This document shows positions 17,647 through 27,246 of a stretch of DNA of 64,000 nt, piece after piece. A program made the position numbers and the translations under genes. The notes below the pieces were generated by a model. That model did no database searches, had not been told where the DNA came from, and saw only the letters and a list, made by a program, of their open reading frames with translations. This DNA is from an uncultured Owenweeksia sp. (GTDB taxonomy: Bacteria > Bacteroidota > Bacteroidia > Flavobacteriales > Schleiferiaceae), in the NCBI GenBank assembly GCA_937146805.1, contig CAKZRR010000017.1, positions 124,001-188,000 on the forward strand. Reading direction: 5' to 3'. How positions within the stretch are numbered: position 1 is the first letter of the stretch; every line of letters starts with the position of its first letter.

Positions 17647-18966
17647 ATGATGCAGAAAACTCTCTCTACTCTCTCTGCCCTTTTGTTGTTCACCAACGTT
17701 TGGAGTCAAGATTGGGCTATCAAAGCCAAGGCTACTGTGCCTATGGCAATTTCTAATAATGCGGTTACCGAAGGTTGGGTAAATGGCGTTCCTCATGTAT
17801 ATACTTTTGGTGGAATAGATTCCAGTAAATCGGCATCGGGCATTACCCTTAATAGTTTTAGGTACAATACAGCTACCGATGTTTGGGATACCTTGGCAGA
17901 CATACCCGATACGCTTGGGAAAATAGCGATGGGTGCGAGCACTGTAAAAAACAAAATTTACATTATTGGTGGTTATCATGTACGTGCCAATAGTAGCGAG
18001 GTGTCATCCAATAAAGTGCACGTGTTTGATCCGCAAAGCAATAGTTTTTTGGCAGACGCCAGTCCTTTGCCAGTAGCTACAGATGACCATGTACAAGCGG
18101 TGTATAACGATAGTTTAATTTTTGTAATAGGCGGCTGGAGCAATACAGGCAATATTGCTAACGTGCAGATTTACGATCCTAAAAACGATAATTGGCAGGT
18201 AGGAAGTGCTTTGCCTAATACCAATAGCTACTTACATTTTGGAGCTTCCGGTACCATAGTAGGCAATACCATTTATTATTTTGGTGGAGCTCGCATGGGA
18301 ATTAACTTCCCAATTACCAATACGGTACGCATAGGTGATATTAACCCCAATAATCCCACGCAAATTGCTTGGCGCGATACGGTTTTAAGCCCCGCAATAG
18401 TGGGATACCGAATGGCGGTAACGGAAGCCTATGGCCGTGTACATTGGTTAGGAGGCAGCGCTAAAACGTACAACTACAATGGAAAAGCCTATAGCAATGG
18501 CAGTGGGGTGGAACCTCTTAACCGTAATTTGGTAATGTTTACTAGAAATACTTTGGGCTTTTGGCCTGATAGCTCCTTTACTATTCGATATCCGATGGAT
18601 TTACGAGGAATTGCCAAAACGCAAGCCAACATTAGGTATATAGTGGGAGGTATGGAAAGCGGCCAAAAGGTGAGTAATAAATTGTTACAACTACGCCATG
18701 TAGAAATTTTCTCAGAACCCGAATGGGCGAAAGATGTGGGCGCGCATATTTATCCAAATCCTGCTAAAGGCACTTTTAAAATTAGCGGTAAAGAGCATTG
18801 GAGCAACGTAAAGTTGATAGACGTTAATGGAACAATTCTTAAAGAATGGACTAATCCAGAGTTAGAAAAGCAATTTAGCATTAGCGACTTTCCAGAAGGG
18901 CTCTATTTGTTGCGGCTTACTAATTCGCACGAAAGTGCCATGCTAAAGTTGAGGATTGGGAGATAA
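17647..18966 (+). CDS. Secreted Kelch-repeat protein with T9SS sorting domain
   Basis: A protein of about 439 residues. It has a signal peptide (LSALLLFTNVWSQ), then Kelch-type blades recognisable by paired glycines and Trp/Tyr (IYIIGGY, IFVIGGWS, IYYFGGAR, RIHWLGGS-like), and a C-terminal type A sorting domain (IYPNPAKGTFKI, KLIDVNGTILKEW, FPEGLYLLRL). Such proteins are exported by the T9SS and released or attached at the surface. The ATG pair at 17647/17650 gives the signal peptide, whereas the longer frame from 17452 overlaps the SDR gene. The ligand is unknown. Confidence 0.88.
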   Translation: MMQKTLSTLSALLLFTNVWSQDWAIKAKATVPMAISNNAVTEGWVNGVPHVYTFGGIDSSKSASGITLNSFRYNTATDVWDTLADIPDTLGKIAMGASTVKNKIYIIGGYHVRANSSEVSSNKVHVFDPQSNSFLADASPLPVATDDHVQAVYNDSLIFVIGGWSNTGNIANVQIYDPKNDNWQVGSALPNTNSYLHFGASGTIVGNTIYYFGGARMGINFPITNTVRIGDINPNNPTQIAWRDTVLSPAIVGYRMAVTEAYGRVHWLGGSAKTYNYNGKAYSNGSGVEPLNRNLVMFTRNTLGFWPDSSFTIRYPMDLRGIAKTQANIRYIVGGMESGQKVSNKLLQLRHVEIFSEPEWAKDVGAHIYPNPAKGTFKISGKEHWSNVKLIDVNGTILKEWTNPELEKQFSISDFPEGLYLLRLTNSHESAMLKLRIGR

Positions 18967-19038
18967 TCTTAATATGAGATTTGTAAGTGCGCAAAAACTG
19001 CTTAGGCGAACTCGTAATAGGTAAGTTTATATTAGTCC

Positions 19039-19335
19039 ATGGAATTGAAACCAGATTCAAAAAGAGCGCTTTATTATTCAATTGGATATGTAGGTCTTTG
19101 TACAATTCTTTTGTATTCGATCTACCCCTCAGATCCTTTCGCATTTGAAAGTCTTTACGACAATTCATTTTATCTATTGTTGAATTTATTGGCAATCCCC
19201 GGGCAGTTGTTTAGTTGGGGAATAAGATTCATGGGTGTTGATTCCGAAATTACTGAATTCTTATTTGTAATTCTAAGTCAATTGATTAACGTGGCCTTAT
19301 GGTGGCGAATAATTTTATACGTTAAGAGAAAATAA
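19039..19335 (+). CDS. Small membrane protein, unknown
   Basis: A 98-residue protein with about three hydrophobic helices, an aromatic-rich first half and a Lys/Arg-rich C-terminus. No family is recognised. Its ATG lies in an AT-rich context after the Kelch gene, and codon use resembles a real gene. It belongs to a short run of small unknown genes (19.0-20.0 kb). Confidence 0.55.
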   Translation: MELKPDSKRALYYSIGYVGLCTILLYSIYPSDPFAFESLYDNSFYLLLNLLAIPGQLFSWGIRFMGVDSEITEFLFVILSQLINVALWWRIILYVKRK

Positions 19336-19476
19336 GGGGTAATATAGTAGTTAACAAAACGTTTCCGAACAAAACAGATACAATAACCTGTACTATCTAG
19401 GTCGAGACCGTTCCCTCAGCGCAACCAACTATACGTTTTCCGCATCTAGCTTAGGTAAACCTAAAATTATAGAAAT

Positions 19477-19782
19477 ATGAGAACTTTAATAACTGTTTGC
19501 TGCGTGGTAGCTTTACTAAGCTGTAAAAAAGAAAAGAAGGCACAAGCTAGTTTGCCTACTTGTATTAAAACAGAAATAGCCAGTGATTCCACCTTAGTGG
19601 TAAAAACACAGGTAATAAAAGGGCAGGTACATTATTGGCTTAATACAGGCGCAGCTGCTTGGGATGGCCCTGAGTTTATAGTAGATGGAAACTGTAATGA
19701 AGTTTGTCAGCTACCAGTTTGGACTTTGCCACCTTGTTTTAGCGATTATAACCCAAATGGCTGGACTCAAGTTTGGCCTTAA
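19477..19782 (+). CDS. Small cysteine-containing lipoprotein, unknown
   Basis: A 101-residue protein with a lipoprotein signal (VVALLSCKK). The mature part has Cys residues in LPTCIKTE, GNCNEVCQLP and PPCFSDY, which could form disulfides in the periplasm or on the surface. It shows no recognised domain. The C-terminus runs four bases into the convergent small membrane gene. Similar tiny lipoproteins of unknown role are frequent in Bacteroidota. Confidence 0.6.
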   Translation: MRTLITVCCVVALLSCKKEKKAQASLPTCIKTEIASDSTLVVKTQVIKGQVHYWLNTGAAAWDGPEFIVDGNCNEVCQLPVWTLPPCFSDYNPNGWTQVWP

Positions 19783-19985
19783 TTACCACCCCTTATTTTT
19801 TTTACTATTACCGATAAAAGATAGAGTACCAGTACAAAGCCAAATACCTGGCCAGTAAGTTTTAGGATTCCAGATGCTATAACCATCAAATCGGTAGTGC
19901 CATTATTTCCGCGAGCAAAGTACACCAGCAGGGCGCAAACAAAAGAGATGAAAAAGGCGGAGATTATTTTCTGAAAATGTTTCAT
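19779..19985 (-). CDS. Small two-helix membrane protein, unknown
   Basis: A 68-residue protein with two hydrophobic helices joined by a short polar loop (ARGNNGTTDL) and a basic C-terminus. It lies eight bases downstream of the DUF255 gene on the same strand, so it may be cotranscribed. Its end overlaps the lipoprotein gene by four bases. No family is recognised, and the call as a gene is moderate. Confidence 0.5.
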   Translation of the reverse strand: MKHFQKIISAFFISFVCALLVYFARGNNGTTDLMVIASGILKLTGQVFGFVLVLYLLSVIVKKIRGGN

Positions 19986-19993
19986 TTAAAAAT

Positions 19994-22096
19994 CTAAAAT
20001 TTAATCAATGTCAAGGCCTCGTCCAGTTTTTGGACAGGCAATTGGCATACTTTGTTTTGGCACACGTAAATATAGGTTTCGCCTTGTACAAATCGGTTTT
20101 GCAATAGAGGAGATTCAGTTTCCTTTTCGGCATAAACCCAAACAATATTGGGAAGGTAGTTTTTTTTAAACCGCCCATAAATTTGCTCGGCTTCTTTGCC
20201 CGAAATAGCCACTTCGTAAAAGGGGTAAGTAAACCAATTATGCAGCTGCGCCCAATTACTATAGTTATCTCCATAAGCCAAAAAACGCTCTTTGTTTACC
20301 TGGTTCAACATGTCCAGTGCTTGATGTTCATAAGCTGGTTCATCCAGATACTTTGCCAATAAAAATAGGTTTTTAGCCATTACCGAGTTAGCGGCAGGAA
20401 TTACGTTATCGGTAATTTCTAAACTTTTGGCAATAAGCTGTTTGCTGTTTAGGTTTCGCATAAAAAACAAGCTGGTAGCCACATCTTGGAAATTAGCTTT
20501 TACATACACTGTCCACTTTTTAGCATGGGTTAGATAGCTGATCTCACCAGTGGCCTCGTACAGTTTTACAAAGGCGGCAATACTATGTGCATAATCCTCT
20601 AAAAGCCCATCAATACTGCTGTGCCCAGCTTTGTAGGTATGGTAAAGGCTGCCGTCATTTTTTAGTTGGTTTTTTAAAATCCATTGGGCGCATCCAATAG
20701 CCCGTTCTTGGCTTTTTTCGCTTTCGCTGAATATGTTTTTAGGTAAGGTGGCAGCATCTAGCAAACCGATAATCATTTGGGCGTTCCAACTGGTAAGCGC
20801 CTTGTCATCTAAACCAGGGCGAATTCGTTCTGACCGTTTTTTTAGTAATAAGTTATTCCATTCCATGGCTTTGCTTTCCCATGTGTCTGTTGTCCATTCA
20901 GCAGATTTAAGGGGTTTTTCGCTTCGCATTAAAATAATATTTCCGTGCTCCCAGCGGCCTTTTTTTAAATCGTAGTAGCTGCTAAAAGCCTCCCAATCTT
21001 GAGCAGGAATTACAGCCTGTAGTTTGGCTTCTGTCCAAACATAAAACTTACCTTCTTCGCCTTCGCTATCGGCATCTAAAGCCGAATAAAACTCACCTTT
21101 TGGGCCACTCATTTCGCGTTTTAGCCATTGGTAGGTTTGTGCCACTATTTGGCCGTAAAGTGGATTTTTAGTTTGTTGGTAGGCTTCCGAATACAGACTT
21201 AACAGCTGCGCATTGTCATACAGCATCTTTTCAAAGTGTGGTGCTTTCCAAATTTCATCCGTACTATAGCGAGCAAAGCCGCCACCTACTTGGTCGTAAA
21301 TGCCCCCAAAAGCCATTTTGTTTAAAGTAAGTATGGTATGCTCCAAAGCCTCTTCATTCCCGCTAAGGGCAGCCCATTGCAACAAAAACTGGTAGTTATT
21401 GGGTAGCGGAAACTTAGGTGCTCTATTGGGGCCACCCTCTTGGGTGTCAAAGTTTTTTTGCCAATTTCCAAAAAGAGTTTCGGTATCTGTTTTACTAAAG
21501 TTAGGTGGTTCGGGGTTGGCGGTTACCAGTTCCGCTTGGCTAACCCCTTGGGTTAGTTTTTCGGCATACTCCAATACTTTTTCGGGTTCTTCTTGGTACA
21601 TTTCCCAAATACCTTTTAGCGCTTGCATCCAATTTTTTTTAGGAAAATAGGTGCCTCCCCAAACAGGGCGTCCATCTGGTAAACAAACTACATTTAGGGG
21701 CCAGCCACCGGAGCCGGTCATTAACTGTACAGCCGTCATGTAAATTTGATCTACATCAGGCCTTTCTTCTCTATCCACCTTTACGGATATGTAATGCGTA
21801 TTCATTAGCTCAGCAGCGCTACTATCTTCAAAGCTTTCGTGCTCCATAACATGGCACCAATGGCAAGCCGAATAACCAATACTTACCACCACTAATTTAT
21901 TTTCAGTTTTAGCTTGCTCAAAAGCGGCATCACCCCATGGCATCCAGTTTACAGGGTTGTAAGCATGCTGAAGTAAGTAAGGACTGGTTTCGTTAATGAG
22001 GGCATTGCTGTGTTGCTGCTCCATAGTAGGTTTGCTTTTTTGGGCTTGGCATCCCGCAAGGAAAATTGTAGCAATTAATAGAAGGTAAAATTTCAT
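19994..22096 (-). CDS. DUF255 thioredoxin-like lipoprotein (YyaL/SSP411 family)
   Basis: A 700-residue protein of the YyaL/spermatogenesis-associated protein 20 family. It has a lipoprotein signal (IFLAGCQ), a thioredoxin-fold DUF255 domain with [15 protein letters not shown] (CxxC-type centre), followed by a long alpha/alpha toroid resembling sugar-processing enzymes. [21 protein letters not shown] is the conserved second block. The function is uncharacterised in bacteria; a lipid anchor is unusual among homologues and would place it in the periplasm or outer membrane. Length is normal for the family. Confidence 0.88.
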   Translation of the reverse strand: MKFYLLLIATIFLAGCQAQKSKPTMEQQHSNALINETSPYLLQHAYNPVNWMPWGDAAFEQAKTENKLVVVSIGYSACHWCHVMEHESFEDSSAAELMNTHYISVKVDREERPDVDQIYMTAVQLMTGSGGWPLNVVCLPDGRPVWGGTYFPKKNWMQALKGIWEMYQEEPEKVLEYAEKLTQGVSQAELVTANPEPPNFSKTDTETLFGNWQKNFDTQEGGPNRAPKFPLPNNYQFLLQWAALSGNEEALEHTILTLNKMAFGGIYDQVGGGFARYSTDEIWKAPHFEKMLYDNAQLLSLYSEAYQQTKNPLYGQIVAQTYQWLKREMSGPKGEFYSALDADSEGEEGKFYVWTEAKLQAVIPAQDWEAFSSYYDLKKGRWEHGNIILMRSEKPLKSAEWTTDTWESKAMEWNNLLLKKRSERIRPGLDDKALTSWNAQMIIGLLDAATLPKNIFSESEKSQERAIGCAQWILKNQLKNDGSLYHTYKAGHSSIDGLLEDYAHSIAAFVKLYEATGEISYLTHAKKWTVYVKANFQDVATSLFFMRNLNSKQLIAKSLEITDNVIPAANSVMAKNLFLLAKYLDEPAYEHQALDMLNQVNKERFLAYGDNYSNWAQLHNWFTYPFYEVAISGKEAEQIYGRFKKNYLPNIVWVYAEKETESPLLQNRFVQGETYIYVCQNKVCQLPVQKLDEALTLIKF

Positions 22097-22118
22097 GGGT
22101 AACCAATTGGAGTGCCGT

Positions 22119-22150
22119 AAAAAATAAGAGGCGAGCCGATGCCCGCCTCT
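22119..22150 (-). terminator. Minus-strand terminator after the M20 dipeptidase
   Basis: The minus strand forms AGAGGCG/CGCCTCT with an inner GC pair and is followed by a T-rich tract. It lies just after the stop of the dipeptidase gene at 22164. Confidence 0.75.
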
Positions 22151-22163
22151 GTAAAGAACTGAT

Positions 22164-23555
22164 TTAAGAACCTTTTAAGGCTTTAAAGTGCTTGTAAAAT
22201 AAGGGAATGGTTTCAATGCCTTTGTAAAAATTAAAAAGGCCGTAATGTTCGTTTGGCGAATGGATGGCATCGCTATCCAAGCCAAATCCCATTAAAATGG
22301 ATTTTACCCCTAGTTCTTTTTCAAATAAAGCTACAATGGGTATGCTACCTCCGCTACGAACAGGCACGGGCTTTTTACCATAGCTTTCTTCCATGGCCTT
22401 ACTGGCGGCTAAATAGCCTGGGTTATCGGTTGGCGAAACATAGGGGTCGCCACCATGGTGTGGAGTAACTTCAACTTTAACCGAGCTTGGCGCAATACTA
22501 TTAAAGTAATCACTAAAAAGCTGCGTAATTTCATCGGGTTCTTGGTGTGGTACTAAGCGCATCGAAATTTTAGCAAAAGCTTCCGAAGCAATTACTGTTT
22601 TAGCACCTTCACCGGTATAACCACCCCAAATTCCGTTTACATCTAGGGTAGGTCGTATTGAGTTTCTCTCCATGGTACTGTATCCTTCTTCACCATGAAT
22701 GTCGCTAAGATCTAGAGCTTTTTTGTAGGCATCTAAATTAAAAGGTGCTTTGGCCATTTCGGCACGCTCTTCCGTACTTAGTACTTCTACTTTGTCGTAA
22801 AAACCGGGTATAGTAATAGCGTTGTTTTCATCCTGTAAAGAGGCAATCATTTTGGTGAGGATGTTAATGGGGTTGGCCACAGCACCACCGTATAAACCAG
22901 AATGTAAATCACGATTTGGTCCTGTTACTTTTACCTCTACGTAGCTTAAGCCGCGTAGGCCGGTAGTAATGCTAGGCGTATCGTTTCCTAAAATACCGGT
23001 ATCAGAAATTAGAATTACATCGCATTTCAATTTATCTTGATTTCGAGCTACAAACCAACCAAGGTTTTCGGAGCCTACTTCTTCTTCACCTTCAATCATA
23101 AACTTTACGTTGCAGCAAAGTGTGTTGGTTTGGTTCATTACCTCCAAGGCCTTTACATGCATGTACATTTGCCCTTTATCATCGCAAGCGCCTCTGGCAA
23201 AAACAGCTCCTTCGGGGTGAATATCCGTTTTCTTAACTACAGGCTCAAAAGGGCCGCTGGTCCAAAGGTCTAACGGATCGGGCGGTTGCACATCGTAATG
23301 GCCATAAACCAGTACGGTAGGTAATGCGGGGTCTAGCATTTTTTCGGCATATACAATGGGGTAGCCAGGTGTTTCGCAAACCTCTACACTATCTACACCA
23401 GCTTTTTCAAGCGATGCACGTACGGCTTCGGCAGTTTTTAATACATCATTTTTATAAGCTGAATCTGCAGAAATACTGGGAATGCGAAGTAAATCCTTAA
23501 GCTCCTCTAAAAATCGATCTTTATGTTGGTCTATGTAATTCTTTTGGTTACTCAT
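22164..23555 (-). CDS. M20-family dipeptidase
   Basis: A 463-residue zinc peptidase of the M20/CNDP type that cleaves small peptides. Metal-site motifs are visible: YGHYDVQPP (His, Asp), [14 protein letters not shown] (second Asp), [13 protein letters not shown] (catalytic and bridging Glu), and SDTGI. The dimerisation lid is inserted in the middle, as usual. The ATG at 23555 lies 16 bases after a minus-strand TAnnTTTG element. A terminator follows the stop, so it is a single-gene unit, probably cytosolic. Confidence 0.93.
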   Translation of the reverse strand: MSNQKNYIDQHKDRFLEELKDLLRIPSISADSAYKNDVLKTAEAVRASLEKAGVDSVEVCETPGYPIVYAEKMLDPALPTVLVYGHYDVQPPDPLDLWTSGPFEPVVKKTDIHPEGAVFARGACDDKGQMYMHVKALEVMNQTNTLCCNVKFMIEGEEEVGSENLGWFVARNQDKLKCDVILISDTGILGNDTPSITTGLRGLSYVEVKVTGPNRDLHSGLYGGAVANPINILTKMIASLQDENNAITIPGFYDKVEVLSTEERAEMAKAPFNLDAYKKALDLSDIHGEEGYSTMERNSIRPTLDVNGIWGGYTGEGAKTVIASEAFAKISMRLVPHQEPDEITQLFSDYFNSIAPSSVKVEVTPHHGGDPYVSPTDNPGYLAASKAMEESYGKKPVPVRSGGSIPIVALFEKELGVKSILMGFGLDSDAIHSPNEHYGLFNFYKGIETIPLFYKHFKALKGS

Positions 23556-23571
23556 GTATTTAAATTTTCAT

Positions 23572-23579
23572 CAAAGATA
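23572..23579 (-). promoter_or_regulatory. -7 promoter element for the M20 dipeptidase
   Basis: The minus strand reads TATCTTTG, an exact TAnnTTTG match, 16 bases before the start codon. Confidence 0.45.
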
Positions 23580-23638
23580 AATCATCTCCAAAGGCTTTTA
23601 GAGATTTTAGTGAATTAGAATGGAGCCTTTTTAAGGCC

Positions 23639-24523
23639 TTAGCTGGCAAATAAAACCAAGCTTACAATACCACCAATAATAAGCAGGCGGTACAGTTGGT
23701 TAATGCGCGAAAAGTGTTGCTGCGTTTGTGCTTTGGCTAAAAGTAATAGCGAAAAGAATACACCTAGTCCACCTAATACGAGGTAGTAACTAATTCCGGT
23801 AAATTGTGTTTTGTAAAAAATAGCGGCTGCCGGCAGGGCGCCTAAAACTGCAAATACAGCTACAAGCCACTTGGTGTTTTTTAGTCCAAAGGTGGCCGGT
23901 AAGGTAGGGTAGCCCACAATTACATCTCCTTTAAGGGCTTCAAGGTCTTTAATTATTTCACGAATAAAAATGATTAGTAAAATGAAGCTGATGTAGGTGA
24001 GTATAAGCAGATCTTCGAGATGATAATAGATGAAGATGGCAAAAAAGGGAGTGATGGAAAGAAGAGCAGCCGTTAGGTTTCCCACGAAAGTGATTTTTTT
24101 GAGCTTATGTGAGTAAAACCAAAGCCCAAAAATGTAGGCGCTAAAAAATAAAAGCACTTTAGGCGAAGCCATTAAAGCCAACACAGCTCCAATGGTATTA
24201 AACAAAAAGTACAGCCTTAGGGTGGTAGATTGCCTCAGTATCTTTTCGTACACGGTTTTGTTGGGACGGTTGATGAGGTCTTTCTCTAAATCGTAAAAAT
24301 TATTGATGATGTAGCCTGCAGCAATGCAAAATAACGAAGCAAAAACAAGGTAGTGAAGGTTGGGGTTGGAGAGGGTTTGCTTCCAGTTTTCTTTGGGATT
24401 GAGAATAAATACTACAGCCAAGTATTGGCTTAAAGCCAGGAAGAAAATATTGTACCAACGTACCAACGAAAGCAAGGCAGAAACCTTGAAAAATACAAGT
24501 TTATGCCTTCTGGAAAGCGCCAA
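23639..24523 (-). CDS. UbiA-family prenyltransferase (DGGGP synthase-like)
   Basis: A 294-residue membrane prenyltransferase with about eight helices and both aspartate motifs: NNFYDLEKDLINRP and DLEALKGDVIVGYPTLPATFG. Bacteroidota proteins in this position are usually named geranylgeranylglycerol-phosphate geranylgeranyltransferase, which adds the second prenyl chain to GGGP. That activity is inferred from family and from its mevalonate-pathway neighbour. The start is TTG at 24523, two bases after the kinase stop, so the pair is cotranslated. A GGGP synthase is encoded at 41.4 kb. A quinone or other acceptor is an alternative. Confidence 0.85.
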   Translation of the reverse strand: MALSRRHKLVFFKVSALLSLVRWYNIFFLALSQYLAVVFILNPKENWKQTLSNPNLHYLVFASLFCIAAGYIINNFYDLEKDLINRPNKTVYEKILRQSTTLRLYFLFNTIGAVLALMASPKVLLFFSAYIFGLWFYSHKLKKITFVGNLTAALLSITPFFAIFIYYHLEDLLILTYISFILLIIFIREIIKDLEALKGDVIVGYPTLPATFGLKNTKWLVAVFAVLGALPAAAIFYKTQFTGISYYLVLGGLGVFFSLLLLAKAQTQQHFSRINQLYRLLIIGGIVSLVLFAS

Positions 24524-24525
24524 GT

Positions 24526-25464
24526 TTAAAAGCGGTAAATAAGTTCGGGATGATGATTTTTAAGTAAATCTTGCGCCTTTTCGTAATCGGGTGTAAAACC
24601 TAAAATAAATCCACCACCGCCTGATCCACAAAGTTTTAAGTAGTAAGCATTGGTGTCAATTCCTTGTTGCCACAGTTGTTGCACACTTTTAGGAATCATC
24701 GGATTAAAATACTCTAACACCAAATGACTCAACTTTTTAAGGTTGCTAAAAAGGGGCGTGGTATCTCCTTTTAAAAAAGCTTGAATACAAGCATCATTGT
24801 ACTTGGTAAATTCATCCTTCATCAATTTGCGGAAACCTTGGTTTTTCATCTTTTCCATAAAGATGTTTACCATGGGTTGTGTTTCGCCTGGTTGGCCACT
24901 ATTTAGTAAAAATATAGCGCCTTTTCCTTTGCCTGACTCAGGGATGTGCACAGTTCCCAAATCCTCTTTAGAGTTAATAAGCACCGGAAGTTGTAGGTAG
25001 CAAATAAGGGGGTCTAACCCACTACTTTTACCGTGGAAATACGATTCCATTTGCCCAAAAATTTGTTTCAATTTTAGGATGGAATCCTTATCAATGTTTT
25101 TGTCTGGATCTATTTTATCTAGGGCATATTTATCGTAGATGGCCGCACATAAAGCACCGCTGCTTCCTACGCCATACCCTTCGGGTATGCTGCTGTCAAA
25201 ATAAAAACCAGCCGTTAAATCATCTGTTAAAGTATCTAAATCAAGCGGAGCCAAAATTTGATTACTGGCCTGTAGTTGCTTTAAATGTTCTAAAAAACGA
25301 ACTAAACTTTGGTTTGATTTTTCGGCTTTGCCCTGCAAGGCCTCGCTTTGCTTAAAAGCGCCTTGGTAGTAATTGTAAGGGATAGAGAGCCCTTGCGAAT
25401 TATTGATAATGCCGTATTCTCCAAAAAGAAGAATTTTAGCGTAGTAAAATGGGTTTTTACTCAT
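24526..25464 (-). CDS. GHMP-family mevalonate kinase
   Basis: A kinase of 312 residues when started at ATG 25464, phosphorylating mevalonate in the isoprenoid pathway. GHMP motifs are present: YAKILLFGEYGII at the start, PEGYGVGSSGALCAAIY as the ATP loop, and KLCGSGGGGFILGF near the end. A TTG at 25503 extends the frame upstream but lies in the -7 element, so the ATG is preferred. It precedes the UbiA gene by two bases. The diphosphomevalonate decarboxylase is 3.6 kb away, separated by the accessory block. Confidence 0.88.
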   Translation of the reverse strand: MSKNPFYYAKILLFGEYGIINNSQGLSIPYNYYQGAFKQSEALQGKAEKSNQSLVRFLEHLKQLQASNQILAPLDLDTLTDDLTAGFYFDSSIPEGYGVGSSGALCAAIYDKYALDKIDPDKNIDKDSILKLKQIFGQMESYFHGKSSGLDPLICYLQLPVLINSKEDLGTVHIPESGKGKGAIFLLNSGQPGETQPMVNIFMEKMKNQGFRKLMKDEFTKYNDACIQAFLKGDTTPLFSNLKKLSHLVLEYFNPMIPKSVQQLWQQGIDTNAYYLKLCGSGGGGFILGFTPDYEKAQDLLKNHHPELIYRF

Positions 25465-25500
25465 AAGCTTTTCAGGCTCAGTGCCCGATAAAAGGTTGGG

Positions 25501-25508
25501 CAAATATA
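25501..25508 (-). promoter_or_regulatory. -7 element for the mevalonate kinase-UbiA operon
   Basis: The minus strand reads TATATTTG, matching TAnnTTTG, 36 bases before the ATG at 25464. Its position rules out the TTG at 25503 as a start. Confidence 0.5.
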
Positions 25509-25652
25509 CGTTTGTAAATTGAATATGGATGACGACATTGATAAATGGCTGGAATTGGCAAAATTCTATTGTGGTTTGAAATAGGGGTGTGTAGGATTGT
25601 TTTGATTTTGAAGGTTTATATTGCGGGTATAAACAAGACCGTATCTATTTAG

Positions 25653-26240
25653 ATGAAACGATTTTTCAAACTTTTAATTTATTCGATATTGGGGCTTCTG
25701 CTCATCGCAGGCCTATTCATTGTGTATCTAAAAAGTAACTTGAATAATAGTTTTGAAGAATCAGAAATCAAGGATCTAGTATCCGAGATTAAATTAGCAA
25801 GGAACCTTCCAAACGGCTTTATCACAGCATATAACCTAATTCATCCAATAACATCTACTACGAATATAATACTGGACTGGATCTTTGAAAAAGGAAGCAG
25901 AACCTGTCCTTGCCTAGATGTGGCTAGTGTGAGTCGGAATCTGACATTGAAGAATAGTAGAATTACAGGAAACCGATATGCTCTTGCTTGGAAATTGGAA
26001 AAACAATTATCGCAGCGAGAGTGCTTGAACTACCTTGGTACTAAATATGATTTGCTTTATCAATGTATTGGATTGGAAGAGGCTTCAAAGTATTATTTTA
26101 ACCAAGAGTTGGATTTCTTAAGCAACAAACAATTTGTTGTGTTGGCCTTAATGATGCAAAATCCATCTTACTACAACCCCAAAAGAAATCCGGAAATAAT
26201 AGAGGAGAAACTAAAAGATTTTGGGTTCACATCCAATTGA
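25653..26240 (+). CDS. Membrane-anchored GT51-like protein lacking catalytic motif
   Basis: A 195-residue protein with one N-terminal helix (about residues 5-28) and a C-terminal half resembling the later motifs of the GT51 peptidoglycan transglycosylases: ALAWKLEKQLSQRECLNYL corresponds to the LA.xLExxLSKxEILExYLN region, and ALMMQNPSYYNPKRNPEI to the LAxxxQxPxxYNPxxxP region, preceded by EEASKYYF. The first motif with the catalytic glutamate (EDxxFxxHxG) and the second (STIxQQ) are not visible. It therefore looks like a non-enzymatic relative. It begins an accessory block on the strand opposite to the flanking operon. Confidence 0.62.
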   Translation: MKRFFKLLIYSILGLLLIAGLFIVYLKSNLNNSFEESEIKDLVSEIKLARNLPNGFITAYNLIHPITSTTNIILDWIFEKGSRTCPCLDVASVSRNLTLKNSRITGNRYALAWKLEKQLSQRECLNYLGTKYDLLYQCIGLEEASKYYFNQELDFLSNKQFVVLALMMQNPSYYNPKRNPEIIEEKLKDFGFTSN

Positions 26241-26266
26241 GTACTTGAGCTGTTAGATAAACTTCA

Positions 26267-26863
26267 ATGAGTGATCCTCGAAAAAATATAATAATTCTAG
26301 TTTATGGTGTCTTACTGTTCCATTCTACTTTAGGTAAAACGCACGCTGTTTTTGTCTATTTATTTATTCTGTTGATAGAGCTTATTCTATTGGTATTGTT
26401 GTACGGAATTTCCAATTTCGCTTCTAAAGAAAAATCAAAAATTGATTTCACTAGCGTAATGATTGGTGCTGTACCCTTAGCACTTTTTAGCTATTGCATT
26501 ATTTATTTGGCGGCCATAAAGTTTGATGGAGTAGATGGTTTTAATGGATTTCTATATCCAGTAAGTATTTTCAAAAAGCAAGTATTGCTTGGCGTTATTG
26601 GAATTCTGATTGGTTATTCATCTGATTTTTGGAAGCGAAAAAAGGTAAGTTATAAATTGAAGGTAATTGAGTCTAAAGTTATTTATCAAGGCTTAAAATT
26701 GTGGGTTTTGGGCGCTTTAACTATTGTTATAATGACCCTAATCCCCACAAAGTTTTATCCTTTTGGAATTTCGATTTTGCCCATTGCTAGGATTGTTATG
26801 GAGTTTTCGTGGAATAAAATAAATTTGGATAATAATCAAAGAAAGTGGCTTAGTGCTAATTAA
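26267..26863 (+). CDS. Multi-pass membrane protein, unknown
   Basis: A 198-residue integral membrane protein with about five hydrophobic helices and charged loops (FASKEKSKIDF, KRKKVSYKLKV). No family is recognised. It lies 26 bases after the GT51-like gene on the same strand and may be cotranscribed with it. Its base composition looks more AT-rich than the housekeeping flanks, by eye. Confidence 0.62.
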   Translation: MSDPRKNIIILVYGVLLFHSTLGKTHAVFVYLFILLIELILLVLLYGISNFASKEKSKIDFTSVMIGAVPLALFSYCIIYLAAIKFDGVDGFNGFLYPVSIFKKQVLLGVIGILIGYSSDFWKRKKVSYKLKVIESKVIYQGLKLWVLGALTIVIMTLIPTKFYPFGISILPIARIVMEFSWNKINLDNNQRKWLSAN

Positions 26864-26962
26864 GGGAATTGGTTTATTTGCTGTTTTAGGATGCGTAGAT
26901 GTAATAACTTGAACTTATTTTAGACAGGTGTTTTAGAGATAGAGACTTAAAGACTAAAAAAC

Positions 26963-27157
26963 ATGATAAAATCAGTAAAAATCATATTAATAGTAATTGG
27001 AGCCTTTGGTGTTTTAGCGGGTGTGTTTTCGTTGATTAATGGTGCGGATCTTATGGAGAGTTATTCGGGAATATTTATGGGTGTTGTATTAATGGGAGTG
27101 TTTTGTTTTATAAGGGAAGTACGGATGATAGAACAAATGAATGATTACTTTGAATAG
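26963..27157 (+). CDS. Small two-helix membrane protein, unknown
   Basis: A 64-residue protein with two hydrophobic helices separated by a short polar loop (NGADLMESYSG), ending in a charged cytosolic tail. It stands between two unknown genes in the accessory block, with a gap of about 100 bases on each side. It is a plausible small gene with no known relatives recognised. Confidence 0.5.
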   Translation: MIKSVKIILIVIGAFGVLAGVFSLINGADLMESYSGIFMGVVLMGVFCFIREVRMIEQMNDYFE

Positions 27158-27246
27158 TGGTCTAATCCACAATGGATATATTTGCTTTGTGTTGATTAAT
27201 GGCTATGTTCACCCCAATAGAACCATAGGATAAAAGGCTTCAGTAA

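Noticed and set aside
25465-25503. TTG start extending the mevalonate kinase by 13 residues
   Set aside because: The added residues do not look like the family N-terminus and the codon lies in the TATATTTG promoter element.
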